64,000 bases of DNA from Immundisolibacterales bacterium (GTDB lineage: Bacteria > Pseudomonadota > Gammaproteobacteria > HK1), in contig JAPOPW010000062.1 of the NCBI GenBank assembly GCA_026712715.1, forward strand, positions 1 to 64,000. Direction: 5' to 3'. How positions within the stretch are numbered: the first letter of the stretch is position 1; the number at the start of each line of letters is the position of its first letter. Of the stretch, positions 52,512 to 60,686 are shown in pieces. The notes beneath the pieces were generated by a model. That model was given only the letters and a program-made list of their open reading frames with translations. It made no database searches and was not told the DNA's origin. A program made the translations under genes and the position numbers.

Positions 52512-53090
52512 TCAGCCTTCCGTGTAATAGCCGACCACGTCTCCCTCCGTCGTGACCCCGAGGCCGTTCAGGCAGCGGTTGACGTAGTTGAAGTAGCCGA
52601 CGATCTGGTTCGCCTCGAGAACTTCGCCGTCGTCCAGCCCGGCGGCGCGCATCTTGTCGACGTCCGAGCGTTCCATGGCCCCCGGCCGCAGGGTGAGCTT
52701 CTCGGCATACCGCATGAGCGCGAGCTCCCGGCCCTCGAACGCATCCTCCGGACGGTGCGCCGCGAGGGCCGCCTCGATCCGCGCCGCGCGTTCGTCGTCG
52801 CCGATGAGGTGGCGCGCGTTCGCCCAATGGTTCGCGAGCGCATAGGCGCAGTCGTTGAGGATGGACACGTAGGAGGCGATGCACTCCTGCAGCCACGCGG
52901 GAAGGGTGTTGGCATCGTCGTGCAGGGTCGCGCGGTACAGGACCACGTGCCCGTGAAGGGTGTTCGGACGCAGCGAGTGGACCCGCATGACGTTGTCCAC
53001 CGTCCCGTGCGGGGTGCGCGCGAGGGCGAGCGCTTCGCGCAGGTCCTCTCCCGCCTCCTCGTCCGAAAGCATCCTGATCCAGGCCGACAT
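52512..53090 (-). CDS. Peroxidase-related (AhpD-like/carboxymuconolactone decarboxylase) protein
   Basis: The 192-residue all-helical protein has NVMRVHSLRPNTLHGHVVLY, W-L-Q-E-C-I-A-S-Y-V-S-I-L-N and DCAYALANHWANARHLIGDD, resembling the uncharacterised peroxidase-related branch of the AhpD superfamily, with a single Cys in the C-x3-(H) region in place of the CxxC of true AhpD. The redox role is therefore uncertain. Same strand as, and 87 bp upstream of, the oxygenase gene. Confidence 0.8.
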   Translation of the reverse strand: MSAWIRMLSDEEAGEDLREALALARTPHGTVDNVMRVHSLRPNTLHGHVVLYRATLHDDANTLPAWLQECIASYVSILNDCAYALANHWANARHLIGDDERAARIEAALAAHRPEDAFEGRELALMRYAEKLTLRPGAMERSDVDKMRAAGLDDGEVLEANQIVGYFNYVNRCLNGLGVTTEGDVVGYYTEG

Positions 53091-53150
53091 CGCTCCCGCT
53101 CCTCCCGTTTCCTCCCGCTACGCTTCGGCTCCCGGTCCCGCCCCGCGCGC

Positions 53151-54083
53151 TCACTGCCGCTCGTCGGTCCGCATGCGCCGCTCCAGCCAGCGCACCCCGG
53201 CCGACACGATCAGGATCAGCACCAGGTACTCGAGGACGAGGATCGTATAGACCTCGAGCGGGCGGTACTCGGTCACCACCAGCTCGTTCGCCTTCCGGGT
53301 CAGCTCCTGCATGCCGATTACCGACACCAGCGAGGACATCTTCAGCATGTACACGAACTGGTTGCCGAGGGCGGGGAGGATACGCCGGATCGCCTGGGGG
53401 AGGATCACGAAGCGCATCGTGTCCGCGTAGCCGAGCGAGATCGAGTGCGCCGCCTCGTACTGCCCGCGGCCGATGGACTGGATCCCGGCCCGGAAGATCT
53501 CCGCCTGGAACGCGCTGTCGGAGAGCGCGAGCGCGATGACCCCGGCCCAGAACACGTTGATGGAGATGGCGGCGAGCTGGGGCATGCCGTAGTAGACCCA
53601 GAGGATGAGCACGAGAATGGGGACCGCGCGGACGATCTCGACGTACACCCGGTTGAAACCGCGCGCGAGCCGGTTCGCTCCGAGGCCGGGCAGCGCGACC
53701 GCCAGGCCGACGACGACGGAGATCAGGATCGCGGTGAGCGAAAGGAGCACCGTGTAGTAGAGCCCGCTCAGCAGGAACTTGAGGTTCGCCGCCCCGGAGG
53801 AGGTCGCGGGGTTGACCACGTACCACCCCCAGTTGGCCGTGCAGCCCGAGAGCAGGGTCGTGGTCCCGGCGGCACCGGCGAGGAGGGCCCCGAATCTCGC
53901 CGGCCGCCGGCGCGCGAAGCGATCATGGCGCCCGCTACCCGCCCCGGGTGCAGGGGGCGCCTCGGTCCGGGGACGCCGCCCCGCGCAGGCGGCTTCGACC
54001 ACCCGGCCGGATCCGTACTCGGGCCCGGACCCGGACCCGGATCCGCGCCCGCGGCGTGCCCCGCTATCGTCGAACGAACCCAC
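53151..54083 (-). CDS. Amino-acid ABC transporter permease with unusual N-terminus
   Basis: This is a 310-residue reading from GTG 54083 (GGAG upstream). From about residue 95 it is a normal His/Glu/Gln-family permease with GLYYTVLLSLTAILISVVVG, RAVPILVLILWVYYGMPQL, and the EAA loop EAAHSISLGYADTMRFVILP. The first 60 residues are Gly/Ser/Arg-rich and low-complexity, followed by ALLAGAAGTTTLLSGC, which looks like a lipoprotein lipobox. The true start may be further in. It belongs with the ATPase at 54256 and the binding protein at 55216. Confidence 0.85.
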   Translation of the reverse strand: MGSFDDSGARRGRGSGSGSGPEYGSGRVVEAACAGRRPRTEAPPAPGAGSGRHDRFARRRPARFGALLAGAAGTTTLLSGCTANWGWYVVNPATSSGAANLKFLLSGLYYTVLLSLTAILISVVVGLAVALPGLGANRLARGFNRVYVEIVRAVPILVLILWVYYGMPQLAAISINVFWAGVIALALSDSAFQAEIFRAGIQSIGRGQYEAAHSISLGYADTMRFVILPQAIRRILPALGNQFVYMLKMSSLVSVIGMQELTRKANELVVTEYRPLEVYTILVLEYLVLILIVSAGVRWLERRMRTDERQ

Positions 54084-54212
54084 TTCGCTCCGTCTCCCCG
54101 GACTCGTCGAGGATCCCCGCGCCTTGCAGACGAATCAAACCTGCAACGCGGTCTCTTGAACGCGAGGCACGGGGCTCCCGCCGGCAGGGCGCTCCATCGC
54201 TTCGCGGGAAGT

Positions 54213-54258
54213 CGGGGGCTTCGAACATGTCTCGTCGGTCTGCGGCGCAGCCTCGCTA
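54213..54258 (+). repeat. Interspersed repeat, short copy
   Basis: CGGGGGCTTCGAACATGTCT and the ending GGCGCAGCCTCGCTAG match the copy at 56922-57029 (GGGGGCTTCGCACCGGTCTC and GGCGCAGCCTCGTTAG), with the middle part missing. Both copies abut the stop codon of a leftward gene. Confidence 0.55.
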
Positions 54259-55047
54259 GTGATGGAGGATCTTCTGCAGGAAGTCGCGGCACCGTTCGCT
54301 TTCGGGGTTGCTGAAGAAGCGCTCCGGCTCGGCCATCTCGACGATCTCTCCGTGGTCCATGAAGACCATCTTGTCCGCCACTCTGCGGGCGAAGCCCATC
54401 TCGTGGGTCACGCAGATCATCGTCATTCCGCTCGCGGCGAGCTCGACCATCACCTCGAGTACCTCGTTGATCATCTCCGGATCGAGGGCGGAGGTCGGCT
54501 CGTCGAACAGCATGATCCGGGGCTCCATGCAAAGGGCCCGGGCGATCGCGACCCGCTGCTGCTGCCCGCCGGAGAGCTCCCGCGGAAACTTCTGCGCCTG
54601 TTCCGGGATGTGCACCCGCTCGAGGTACCGGACGGCCAGGGCCTGCGCTTCGTCCCTCGACATCCCGCGGGCCCGCATCGGACCCAGGGTCAGGTTCCGG
54701 AGCACGGTGAGGTGCGGAAAGAGGTTGAACTGCTGGAACACCATGCCGATTCTGGAGCGGATCGACGCGACGCTCTCGCGGCGATCGTCCAGGGTCGTGC
54801 CATCGACGACAATCGTGCCCGATTCGTGGTGCTCGAGGCCGCCGACGCAGCGCACCAGGGTCGACTTGCCGGAACCGGAGGGGCCGCAGACGACCACCCG
54901 TTCGCCCAGCGACACGTCCACCGACACCGAGCGCAGCGCCACGAACCCTCCGAACGACTTCGAGACGCGCCGGATGCGGATGATCGGCTCCGCCCCGTCC
55001 CCGGAACCGTGGCGCGCCGGCGTACCGCCCGCAGCATCGTTACCCAT
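54256..55047 (-). CDS. Amino-acid ABC transporter ATP-binding protein
   Basis: The 263-residue GlnQ/HisP-type ATPase has RVSKSFGGFVALRSVSVDVS, Walker A GPSGSGKSTLVR, Q-loop VFQQFNLFPHLTVL, signature LSGGQQQRVAIARAL, Walker B IMLFDEPTSALD and the switch His in CVTHEMGFARR. ATG 55047 (MGNDAAGG) is used; an in-frame upstream stretch to 55197 is not conserved. Divergent from the binding-protein gene at 55216. Confidence 0.93.
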   Translation of the reverse strand: MGNDAAGGTPARHGSGDGAEPIIRIRRVSKSFGGFVALRSVSVDVSLGERVVVCGPSGSGKSTLVRCVGGLEHHESGTIVVDGTTLDDRRESVASIRSRIGMVFQQFNLFPHLTVLRNLTLGPMRARGMSRDEAQALAVRYLERVHIPEQAQKFPRELSGGQQQRVAIARALCMEPRIMLFDEPTSALDPEMINEVLEVMVELAASGMTMICVTHEMGFARRVADKMVFMDHGEIVEMAEPERFFSNPESERCRDFLQKILHH

Positions 55048-55215
55048 CGTGAGCCGTCCCGGCGCATCGCCCGCCTTGCGCACTTGACGCGGCAGTCTAG
55101 CCCCTTTGTCCGGACCGGATTGGGAACCGCCGGGCGGCAACGCCGGCCGGCGTCGTTTGCGGCCCGGGGGGGTCGGCCCGATAATCCGCGCCGGCACACC
55201 AGGGAGACGAGATCG

Positions 55216-55992
55216 ATGCGAGTCCTCAAGGCGATTCCGGCAGCGCTGCTGCTCCTCACCGTGACGTCAGCAGCCCAGGGTCAATCCGCGCTCGGCGAGA
55301 TTCTGAACGGCGGAGTCCTCAAGGTCGGCACGACCGGCGACTGGAACCCGATGACGATGAAGGATCCGGCCACCAACGAGTACACCGGGTACGACATCGA
55401 CGTCATGACCGAGCTCGCCAAGGATCTCGGGGTGGAGGTCGAGTTCGTGGCCACCGACTGGAAGACCCTGGTCAGCGGCGTGACTTCCGGCAAGTACCAC
55501 ATGACCGGGTCGGCGTCGATCTCGCCGGCGCGGGCGAAGGCGGCCGGCTATTCGTCGAGCTACTTCTCGCTCGCCACCGTGCCGCTCATCCTCGCCGAGG
55601 ACAAGGACCGGTTCATGGACTGGGCCGACCTCGACAAGCCCGACGTGACCGTCGCCGCCACCCTCGGCACCGTTCAGGAGAAGTACGTAAAGCGCTTCTT
55701 CCCGAACGCCCGGCACAAGATCGTCGAGGCCCCGGCGCGCGACTTCCAGGAAGTGCTCGCCGGACGGGCCGATGCCCACATCACCTCGAACGTCGAGGCC
55801 AACAAGCTGGTCCAGAAGTATCCGCAGATGATGATCGTCCCCGTCTCCCGAGCGAAGGCGCCGACCCCGATCGCGATGCTCCTCCCCCAGGCGGACCAGG
55901 TCTGGATCAACTACGTCAACACGTGGATCGCCCTCAAGACCGAACGCGGATTCTTCGAGGACCTCGGCCGCAAGTGGAGGCTGCTGCACTAG
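55216..55992 (+). CDS. Amino-acid ABC transporter substrate-binding protein
   Basis: The 258-residue protein has a signal peptide (MRVLKAIPAALLLLTVTSAA) and the type-2 binding fold of cyclohexadienyl-dehydratase/amino-acid-binding proteins: NGGVLKVGTTGDWNPMTMKD, N-E-Y-T-G-Y-D-I-D-V-M, DWKTLVSGVTSGKYHMTGSA, then VTVAATLGTVQEKYV and RADAHITSNVEANKLVQ. GGGAGACGA precedes the ATG. It forms an importer with the divergent ATPase and permease; the ligand is unknown, and relatives with the same S-P-A-R-A-K-A motif bind small organic acids or amino acids. Confidence 0.92.
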   Translation: MRVLKAIPAALLLLTVTSAAQGQSALGEILNGGVLKVGTTGDWNPMTMKDPATNEYTGYDIDVMTELAKDLGVEVEFVATDWKTLVSGVTSGKYHMTGSASISPARAKAAGYSSSYFSLATVPLILAEDKDRFMDWADLDKPDVTVAATLGTVQEKYVKRFFPNARHKIVEAPARDFQEVLAGRADAHITSNVEANKLVQKYPQMMIVPVSRAKAPTPIAMLLPQADQVWINYVNTWIALKTERGFFEDLGRKWRLLH

Positions 55993-56027
55993 CCGCGGCT
56001 GGTCGCTTTCGCGAGCGGCGGGGTCGG

Positions 56028-56789
56028 GTGAGGCTCGACCTCGCCACCTGGCCGGAGGTCGAGGCGTACCTCGGCCGCTCGCGCGGCATCGTCATCCCGG
56101 CCGGGTCGACCGAGCAGCACGGCCCGATGGGCCTAATCGGCACCGACGCGATCTGCGCCGAGCGGGTCGCGGCGGGCGCGGCCGACCTCGCCGGGGCCAT
56201 GGTCGCTCCGACCCTCGCCTACACTCCTGCGCCCTTCAACCTCGGTTTCCCCGGCACCGTCTCGGTGCCGGAAGCACTCTTCGAGCATCTGGTCGACGAG
56301 ATCCTGTCGAGTCTCGAAGTCCACGGCTTCGACCGCTTCTACTTCGTGAACGGCCACGGGGCCAATCTCGCCCCGCTGGAGCGCGCGGCGGCGACGGTCC
56401 GGGAGCGGGCGAGCGCGGACGTCCGCATCCGGAGCTGGTGGGACTTCGAGCCGGTGAATGCCCTGCGGAGCGCGTACTACGGCGACTGGGAAGGCATGCA
56501 CGCGACCCCGTCGGAGGTGGCGATCACCCAGTCCACCCACCGGACGGTCCCGGCCGGGCTCGCCGTGTCGCCGCCGGAGCCCCTCCCGCCCGGCTATGTC
56601 GAACGGCATGCCGGGGACCGGCATGGACCTCCCGACGAGCACCGGCGGCGGTTCCCGGACGGCCGGGTCGGCTCCCACTCCGCGCTCGCGACCCCGGAGC
56701 ACGGCGCGGCGCTGCTCGAGACGGCAGCGGCCGCGGTGGCCGAGGATTACGCGGCGTTCACGGCCGGCGGCAGTCGCGAGCCGGCCTGA
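56028..56789 (+). CDS. Creatininase family amidohydrolase
   Basis: The 253-residue protein starts at GTG 56028, shortly after the binding-protein stop. It has the metal motifs IPAGSTEQHGPMGLIGTD and FYFVNGHGANLAPLERAA, then DWEGMHATPSEVAITQ. Creatininase-family enzymes open cyclic amides such as creatinine or F420/riboflavin-related intermediates. Being directly behind an ABC binding protein, it may process the imported solute (inference). The C-terminal about 70 residues are less conserved. Confidence 0.85.
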   Translation: MRLDLATWPEVEAYLGRSRGIVIPAGSTEQHGPMGLIGTDAICAERVAAGAADLAGAMVAPTLAYTPAPFNLGFPGTVSVPEALFEHLVDEILSSLEVHGFDRFYFVNGHGANLAPLERAAATVRERASADVRIRSWWDFEPVNALRSAYYGDWEGMHATPSEVAITQSTHRTVPAGLAVSPPEPLPPGYVERHAGDRHGPPDEHRRRFPDGRVGSHSALATPEHGAALLETAAAAVAEDYAAFTAGGSREPA

Positions 56790-56921
56790 GGTCGCCCGCC
56801 GGCGGCCCGGCTCCGGGCATCCGTTCGCCGCTCCCGCGCCGGGAACGAAGCGGGCGAGGCCGCTACCAAGAGAGATGCTTGCATTTCTCCTTGTACGGAG
56901 CGGCCGGGTCTCGAGCAAGGA

Positions 56922-57029
56922 CGGGGGGCTTCGCACCGGTCTCGTCGGACCGAGCTTGCCAAAGTGGCGAGCCACCCCGCTGTCGCGCAAGGAACGTTCG
57001 GAAGCTCCAGGCAAGGCGCAGCCTCGTTA
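56922..57029 (+). repeat. Interspersed repeat, longer copy
   Basis: Noncoding block from GGGGGCTTCGCACCGGTCTC to GGCGCAGCCTCGTTAG, ending on the stop codon of the leftward LLM gene. The edges match the shorter copy at 54213-54258. The unit may begin further left, near 56860, where the sequence is also noncoding. It could be a REP or MITE-like element. Confidence 0.5.
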
Positions 57030-58169
57030 GGAGCTCGCGCACGCTCCGACTGCAGCCGGTCGAGCGGGGAGATCGAGCGGCTCGACCCGGAGCGGCTCGC
57101 AGCTCATCTTCATCGACTTGAGCTCGGGCAGCACCTTCGCCGCGAAGAGACGCATGCTGCGCTCCGCGTCCGCGTACGGCATCCCCGTGTAGCTGAAGTG
57201 GCACATCGTCCCGGCGTGGCCGATCATGGCGTGGACCTTCTCGACCTTCTCCAGCACCTGCTGCGGGGTTCCCCACGGCATGAGGCGCATGAAGTCCTCC
57301 GCCGCGCCCTCTCCGGTCCGTTTCGCGATGTACTTGTCCACCGCCGCGTAGTACTCGTAGCCCTTGACATGGGCGAGGTGTCCGGAGGTGAACTCGTAGT
57401 GCTTCATCACCGTCCCGTAGTAGCCCGCGATGTAGCGCCGGGCCATTTCCTCGGCGCGGTCCGCGCTCTCGTCCACGAAGTAGAAGCCGGCGCACAGCGG
57501 CGCCGGAGCGTCCGTCCCGTTCTCTTCGCGAAAGACCTCCCGGTAGACCTCCAGGTCCTTGCGCACGTCCTCCCACGGCTTCTGCGGCACCACGAGCAGC
57601 CCGACCCCGAGCTTGGCCATCACCGGCATCGAGTCCGGGGAGACCGCAGCGGCGAACGTGCGCCCCCGGAACGACCTGAACGGCGCGGGCCGCAGGTCGC
57701 GCCGGGGCTGGTCGACGTACTCGCCTCCGCCCTCCATCCATCCATTCTCGAGCGCCTCGAGCACGAGCGTCGCGGACTCGACGAAGCGCCCTCGCGACTC
57801 CCCCATGTCGATTCGGAATCCCTCGAACTCCACCCGGCCGAGCCCGCGCCCGATGCCGAGAATCACCCGTCCGCCCGAGATCTGGTCGAGCATCGCGATC
57901 TGCTCCGCGGCGCGGATGGGGTCGTGCCACGGCAGCACCACGACCATCGATCCCAGGCCGACCCGCCGGGTCCTCGCCGCCATCCAGCTCAGGAATTGCA
58001 CGACGTCCGGGCACATCGTGTAGTCCGTGAAATGGTGCTCGACCGACCACACCGAGTCGAAGCCGAGCGGCTCGGCGAGCTCGGCGAGCCGGAGCTCGTT
58101 TCGATAGACCTCGAGATCCGGGAGCCGGTTCTCCGGGTTCTGGAAGAGCGGGGCGTAGCCTGTGTGCAT
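57027..58169 (-). CDS. LLM-class flavin-dependent oxidoreductase (copy B)
   Basis: The 380-residue protein is a close paralogue of the gene at 10441-11544: shared WSVEHHFTDYTMCPDVVQFL, MVVVLPWHDP, GGRVILGIGRGLGRVEFEGF, then PRRDLRPAPF and AKLGVGLLVVPQKPWEDV. It likely acts on a related substrate with F420 or FMN. GGAGGAG precedes the ATG. The last 10-15 residues (Pro/Ala-rich) abut the interspersed repeat. Confidence 0.9.
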   Translation of the reverse strand: MHTGYAPLFQNPENRLPDLEVYRNELRLAELAEPLGFDSVWSVEHHFTDYTMCPDVVQFLSWMAARTRRVGLGSMVVVLPWHDPIRAAEQIAMLDQISGGRVILGIGRGLGRVEFEGFRIDMGESRGRFVESATLVLEALENGWMEGGGEYVDQPRRDLRPAPFRSFRGRTFAAAVSPDSMPVMAKLGVGLLVVPQKPWEDVRKDLEVYREVFREENGTDAPAPLCAGFYFVDESADRAEEMARRYIAGYYGTVMKHYEFTSGHLAHVKGYEYYAAVDKYIAKRTGEGAAEDFMRLMPWGTPQQVLEKVEKVHAMIGHAGTMCHFSYTGMPYADAERSMRLFAAKVLPELKSMKMSCEPLRVEPLDLPARPAAVGACASS

Positions 58170-58313
58170 GAGCGATTTCTCCTCCCTCGCATCCGGTGGC
58201 TCGAGCGGGAGCCGGCGGTTTCGACGGCGCGGTGTCGCGGCCGCGCCCGATCTTCGGGCCGCCGAGCCCTGTCGCGCGAGACGCTGCGTCTCGTTCGGCT
58301 CGGTGTGAGCCGG

Positions 58314-59204
58314 TTACCCGGTGAGCCGGTCCCGTACGAACTCCCCGATGCGATCGACCGCCTTCGCCGCCTCGTCGAGGTACTCGCCGAACCAGTGCCA
58401 GACGTGGATCATGTCGTCCCAGACCTCGAGGGTCGCGTCCCCTCCGGCGGCCTTGCAGCGCTGCGCCAGCAACCGCGAGTCGTCGAGGAGCACCTCCTCG
58501 GAGCCGACCTGGATGAGGAGGGGCGGCAGTCCCGAGAGGTCCGCATGGAGCGGCGAGGCGAGAGGGGTGCGAGGGTCCGCCCCGGCGAGGTACGCGCCGC
58601 CCCAGCGATCGATGTCCTCCTGGAAAACGAGCGGGTCCCGCTCCGCGTGGGTCCGGTACGACTCCGCCTCGTTCGTGAGGTCCGCCCACGGGGAGATGCA
58701 GACCGCCGCGGCGGGGAGCGGAAGCCCCGCGTCGCGGATCGCGAGGAGGGTCGCAACGGTGAGGCCGCCGCCCGCCGAGTCGCCGCCGATGACGATCGAG
58801 CCTGGAGCGGTCCCCGCGTCGAGCAGCCCGCGGTAGCCGGCGAGGGCGTCATCCAGCGCCGCGGGGAACGGGTTCTCCGGCGCGAGCCGGTAGTCGAGGG
58901 CGACGGCCCGAGTGCGCGACGCGACCGCGAGCGCGGCCACGAGGTGGCGGTGCGAGACGGGCGAGCCGATGGCGTAGCCACCGCCGTGGAGGTAGAGAAA
59001 GGTCCCGGCGCCACGCGCGGGGGGCGTCACGACCTCCGCCGGAACACCGCCGATCTCGTGCTGCGCCGTCTCGACCCCCTCCGGCAGGGCGAAGACGTAC
59101 TTCGCCTTGTCGTACATCTCCCGGGCTTCCTCCACGGTCTGATCGCGCATATTGGGAAGCGTCGCGAGATGCGCGCGAATGCCTTCGATTCCGTGCTGCA
59201 ACAT
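58314..59204 (-). CDS. Alpha/beta hydrolase, hormone-sensitive-lipase type
   Basis: The 296-residue esterase has the oxyanion motif FLYLHGGGYAIGS, DYRLAPENPFPAALDDALAG, the nucleophile elbow IVIGGDSAGGGL, and LIQVGSEEVLLDDS with the Asp, then the catalytic His in IHVWHWF. It hydrolyses short acyl esters. Cofactor-free; likely cytoplasmic as no signal peptide is seen. Placed between two LLM oxidoreductases on the same strand, so it may work on lactones or esters in the same pathway (inference). Confidence 0.9.
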   Translation of the reverse strand: MLQHGIEGIRAHLATLPNMRDQTVEEAREMYDKAKYVFALPEGVETAQHEIGGVPAEVVTPPARGAGTFLYLHGGGYAIGSPVSHRHLVAALAVASRTRAVALDYRLAPENPFPAALDDALAGYRGLLDAGTAPGSIVIGGDSAGGGLTVATLLAIRDAGLPLPAAAVCISPWADLTNEAESYRTHAERDPLVFQEDIDRWGGAYLAGADPRTPLASPLHADLSGLPPLLIQVGSEEVLLDDSRLLAQRCKAAGGDATLEVWDDMIHVWHWFGEYLDEAAKAVDRIGEFVRDRLTG

Positions 59205-59299
59205 CCTTCAGCCCTCGGTCAGGTTGCGTTTCCGGTAGTGGGGAGCGGGGTGGCGGTCGGCTCCGGCCCGCCCGCCGGGGTTCAGCCGCCTGCGGAGGT

Positions 59300-60460
59300 T
59301 CAGCCGCCCGCGGCAAGCTCCTCGGGCGCCGTGTCGGCGAAGTTCGGCATCACCTTCTCCGCGAACAGCTCGAGCGACCCCAGAATCTGATCCCGATCGT
59401 GTATGCCCTGGGGAATGAGCAGGAAGCACTCCTCGATGGGCACCGCCCGTGCCGCCTGCTCGATCCGCCGGCACAGGGTGTCGGGCGAACCGACGAGGAG
59501 CTCGGGCAGCCCCTGCCCGAACGGAACCGACCACTGGTTCCAGAACCAGTGCATGTCCTCGAACAGCGCCTGCGCCCTGGCGTCGGTCTCGGCGCACACC
59601 ATGATGCCGCCCCATCCCGCCTCCTCCCCCGGCCGCACCGAGTGACCGTGCGCAGCGGCCTCCTCGCGGTAGGCCGCCCACAGCGCCTGGCAGAACTCGA
59701 GGTTCGAAGAGAGCACGATCGGCTTGCCCTTGTGCTTCGCCCAGAACTTCGCCGTGCGCATGGAATGGGTGAAGCCGCCGTAGAGGGGAGGCATGGGCTG
59801 TTGCAGGGGTCTCGGCGCGATGCCGACCTCGGTCACCCGCATGTCGTCCGACACGCCGTCGCCGTAGCGCGTGTATACCCGGTGCTCGTGAGGATTCACG
59901 AAATCGGGCGGCGGGAACGTCCAGAACTTCCCGTCGTAGCGGAAGGTGTCGTGCCGGAGCGCGGTCAGCACGATGTCGACGAACTCCTCGAAGTACTCGC
60001 GATTGTACCGGTCCACGGGAGTGTCCCGGTTCCAGGGCCCGACCGCGTTCAGGTCTTCGCGGATGCGCAGGTTCTCGACCCAGCGAGCCTGGTAGCCGCG
60101 AACGAGGCCCACTCCGAAACGCCCGCCGAGCATGTTGTCCATGGTCGCGATGGACTCCGCGGTGCGAAGCGGATTGTGGGTCGTGGACACGAAGCCGCAA
60201 GTGATGATCCGGAGCCTGCGGGAGTGCTGGCCGAGCCACATCCCCATGAGGGTGGGCTCGTTGCTGATCTCGAACCCTTCGATCTGGAGGTGATGCTCGG
60301 GATGGCCGAACCCGGCATACCCGGCCGTGTCCGCGTAGCCCGCGTACTCCGCAATCTCGTCGAGCATCCGCCGATAGAGGCGCGGGTCCTTCCCCGCCAT
60401 GCCCGATTCGAGCTCCGCGCGGCGACCGACGGTGCAATACATGAAGAGGTTGAACTGCAT
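59300..60460 (-). CDS. LLM-class flavin-dependent oxidoreductase (distinct subtype)
   Basis: The 386-residue protein belongs to a different LLM branch from the paralogue pair: an N-terminal M-Q-F-N-L-F-M-Y-C-T-V-G, GYAGFGHPEHHLQIEGFEIS, RIITCGFVSTTHNPLRTAES, MDNMLGGRFGVGLVRGYQAR, and later E-C-F-L-L-I-P-Q-G. Probably a flavin monooxygenase-like enzyme; substrate unknown. A GAACGTTC palindrome lies about 57 bp upstream. Confidence 0.88.
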   Translation of the reverse strand: MQFNLFMYCTVGRRAELESGMAGKDPRLYRRMLDEIAEYAGYADTAGYAGFGHPEHHLQIEGFEISNEPTLMGMWLGQHSRRLRIITCGFVSTTHNPLRTAESIATMDNMLGGRFGVGLVRGYQARWVENLRIREDLNAVGPWNRDTPVDRYNREYFEEFVDIVLTALRHDTFRYDGKFWTFPPPDFVNPHEHRVYTRYGDGVSDDMRVTEVGIAPRPLQQPMPPLYGGFTHSMRTAKFWAKHKGKPIVLSSNLEFCQALWAAYREEAAAHGHSVRPGEEAGWGGIMVCAETDARAQALFEDMHWFWNQWSVPFGQGLPELLVGSPDTLCRRIEQAARAVPIEECFLLIPQGIHDRDQILGSLELFAEKVMPNFADTAPEELAAGG

Positions 60461-60516
60461 GGGCGGGCGCTCGCGCGGAGGGGAGAGAGCGGGCGTATCC
60501 TAGCACGCACTCGATT

Positions 60517-60524
60517 GAACGTTC
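60517..60524. promoter_or_regulatory. Possible operator core GAACGTTC
   Basis: An 8-bp palindrome within ATTGAACGTTCGTTAGAAAA, an AT-rich patch upstream of the LLM gene starting at 60460. TetR-type operators often have such a core. Weak evidence; no regulator is adjacent. The rest of 60525-60686 is featureless GC-rich DNA. Confidence 0.3.
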
Positions 60525-60686
60525 GTTAGAAAACGGCGGCGCACCCCCCGGGCGGACGGCGCCCGCACACCCCCGGCGAAGACCACCGGAGACGCCGCCG
60601 GGAGCACCGGGCGCGACGCGGAAGCACGTCCGCCGGCCGCCCCCGATCGACTCGCCGGCCGGCCGGTCGTACGGTCGTTCGGCCGG

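Noticed and set aside
50838..54314. A 1158-codon plus-strand frame.
   Set aside because: It lies opposite five well-supported genes (MaoC, oxygenase, AhpD-like, permease and the ATPase end) and has no recognisable motif.
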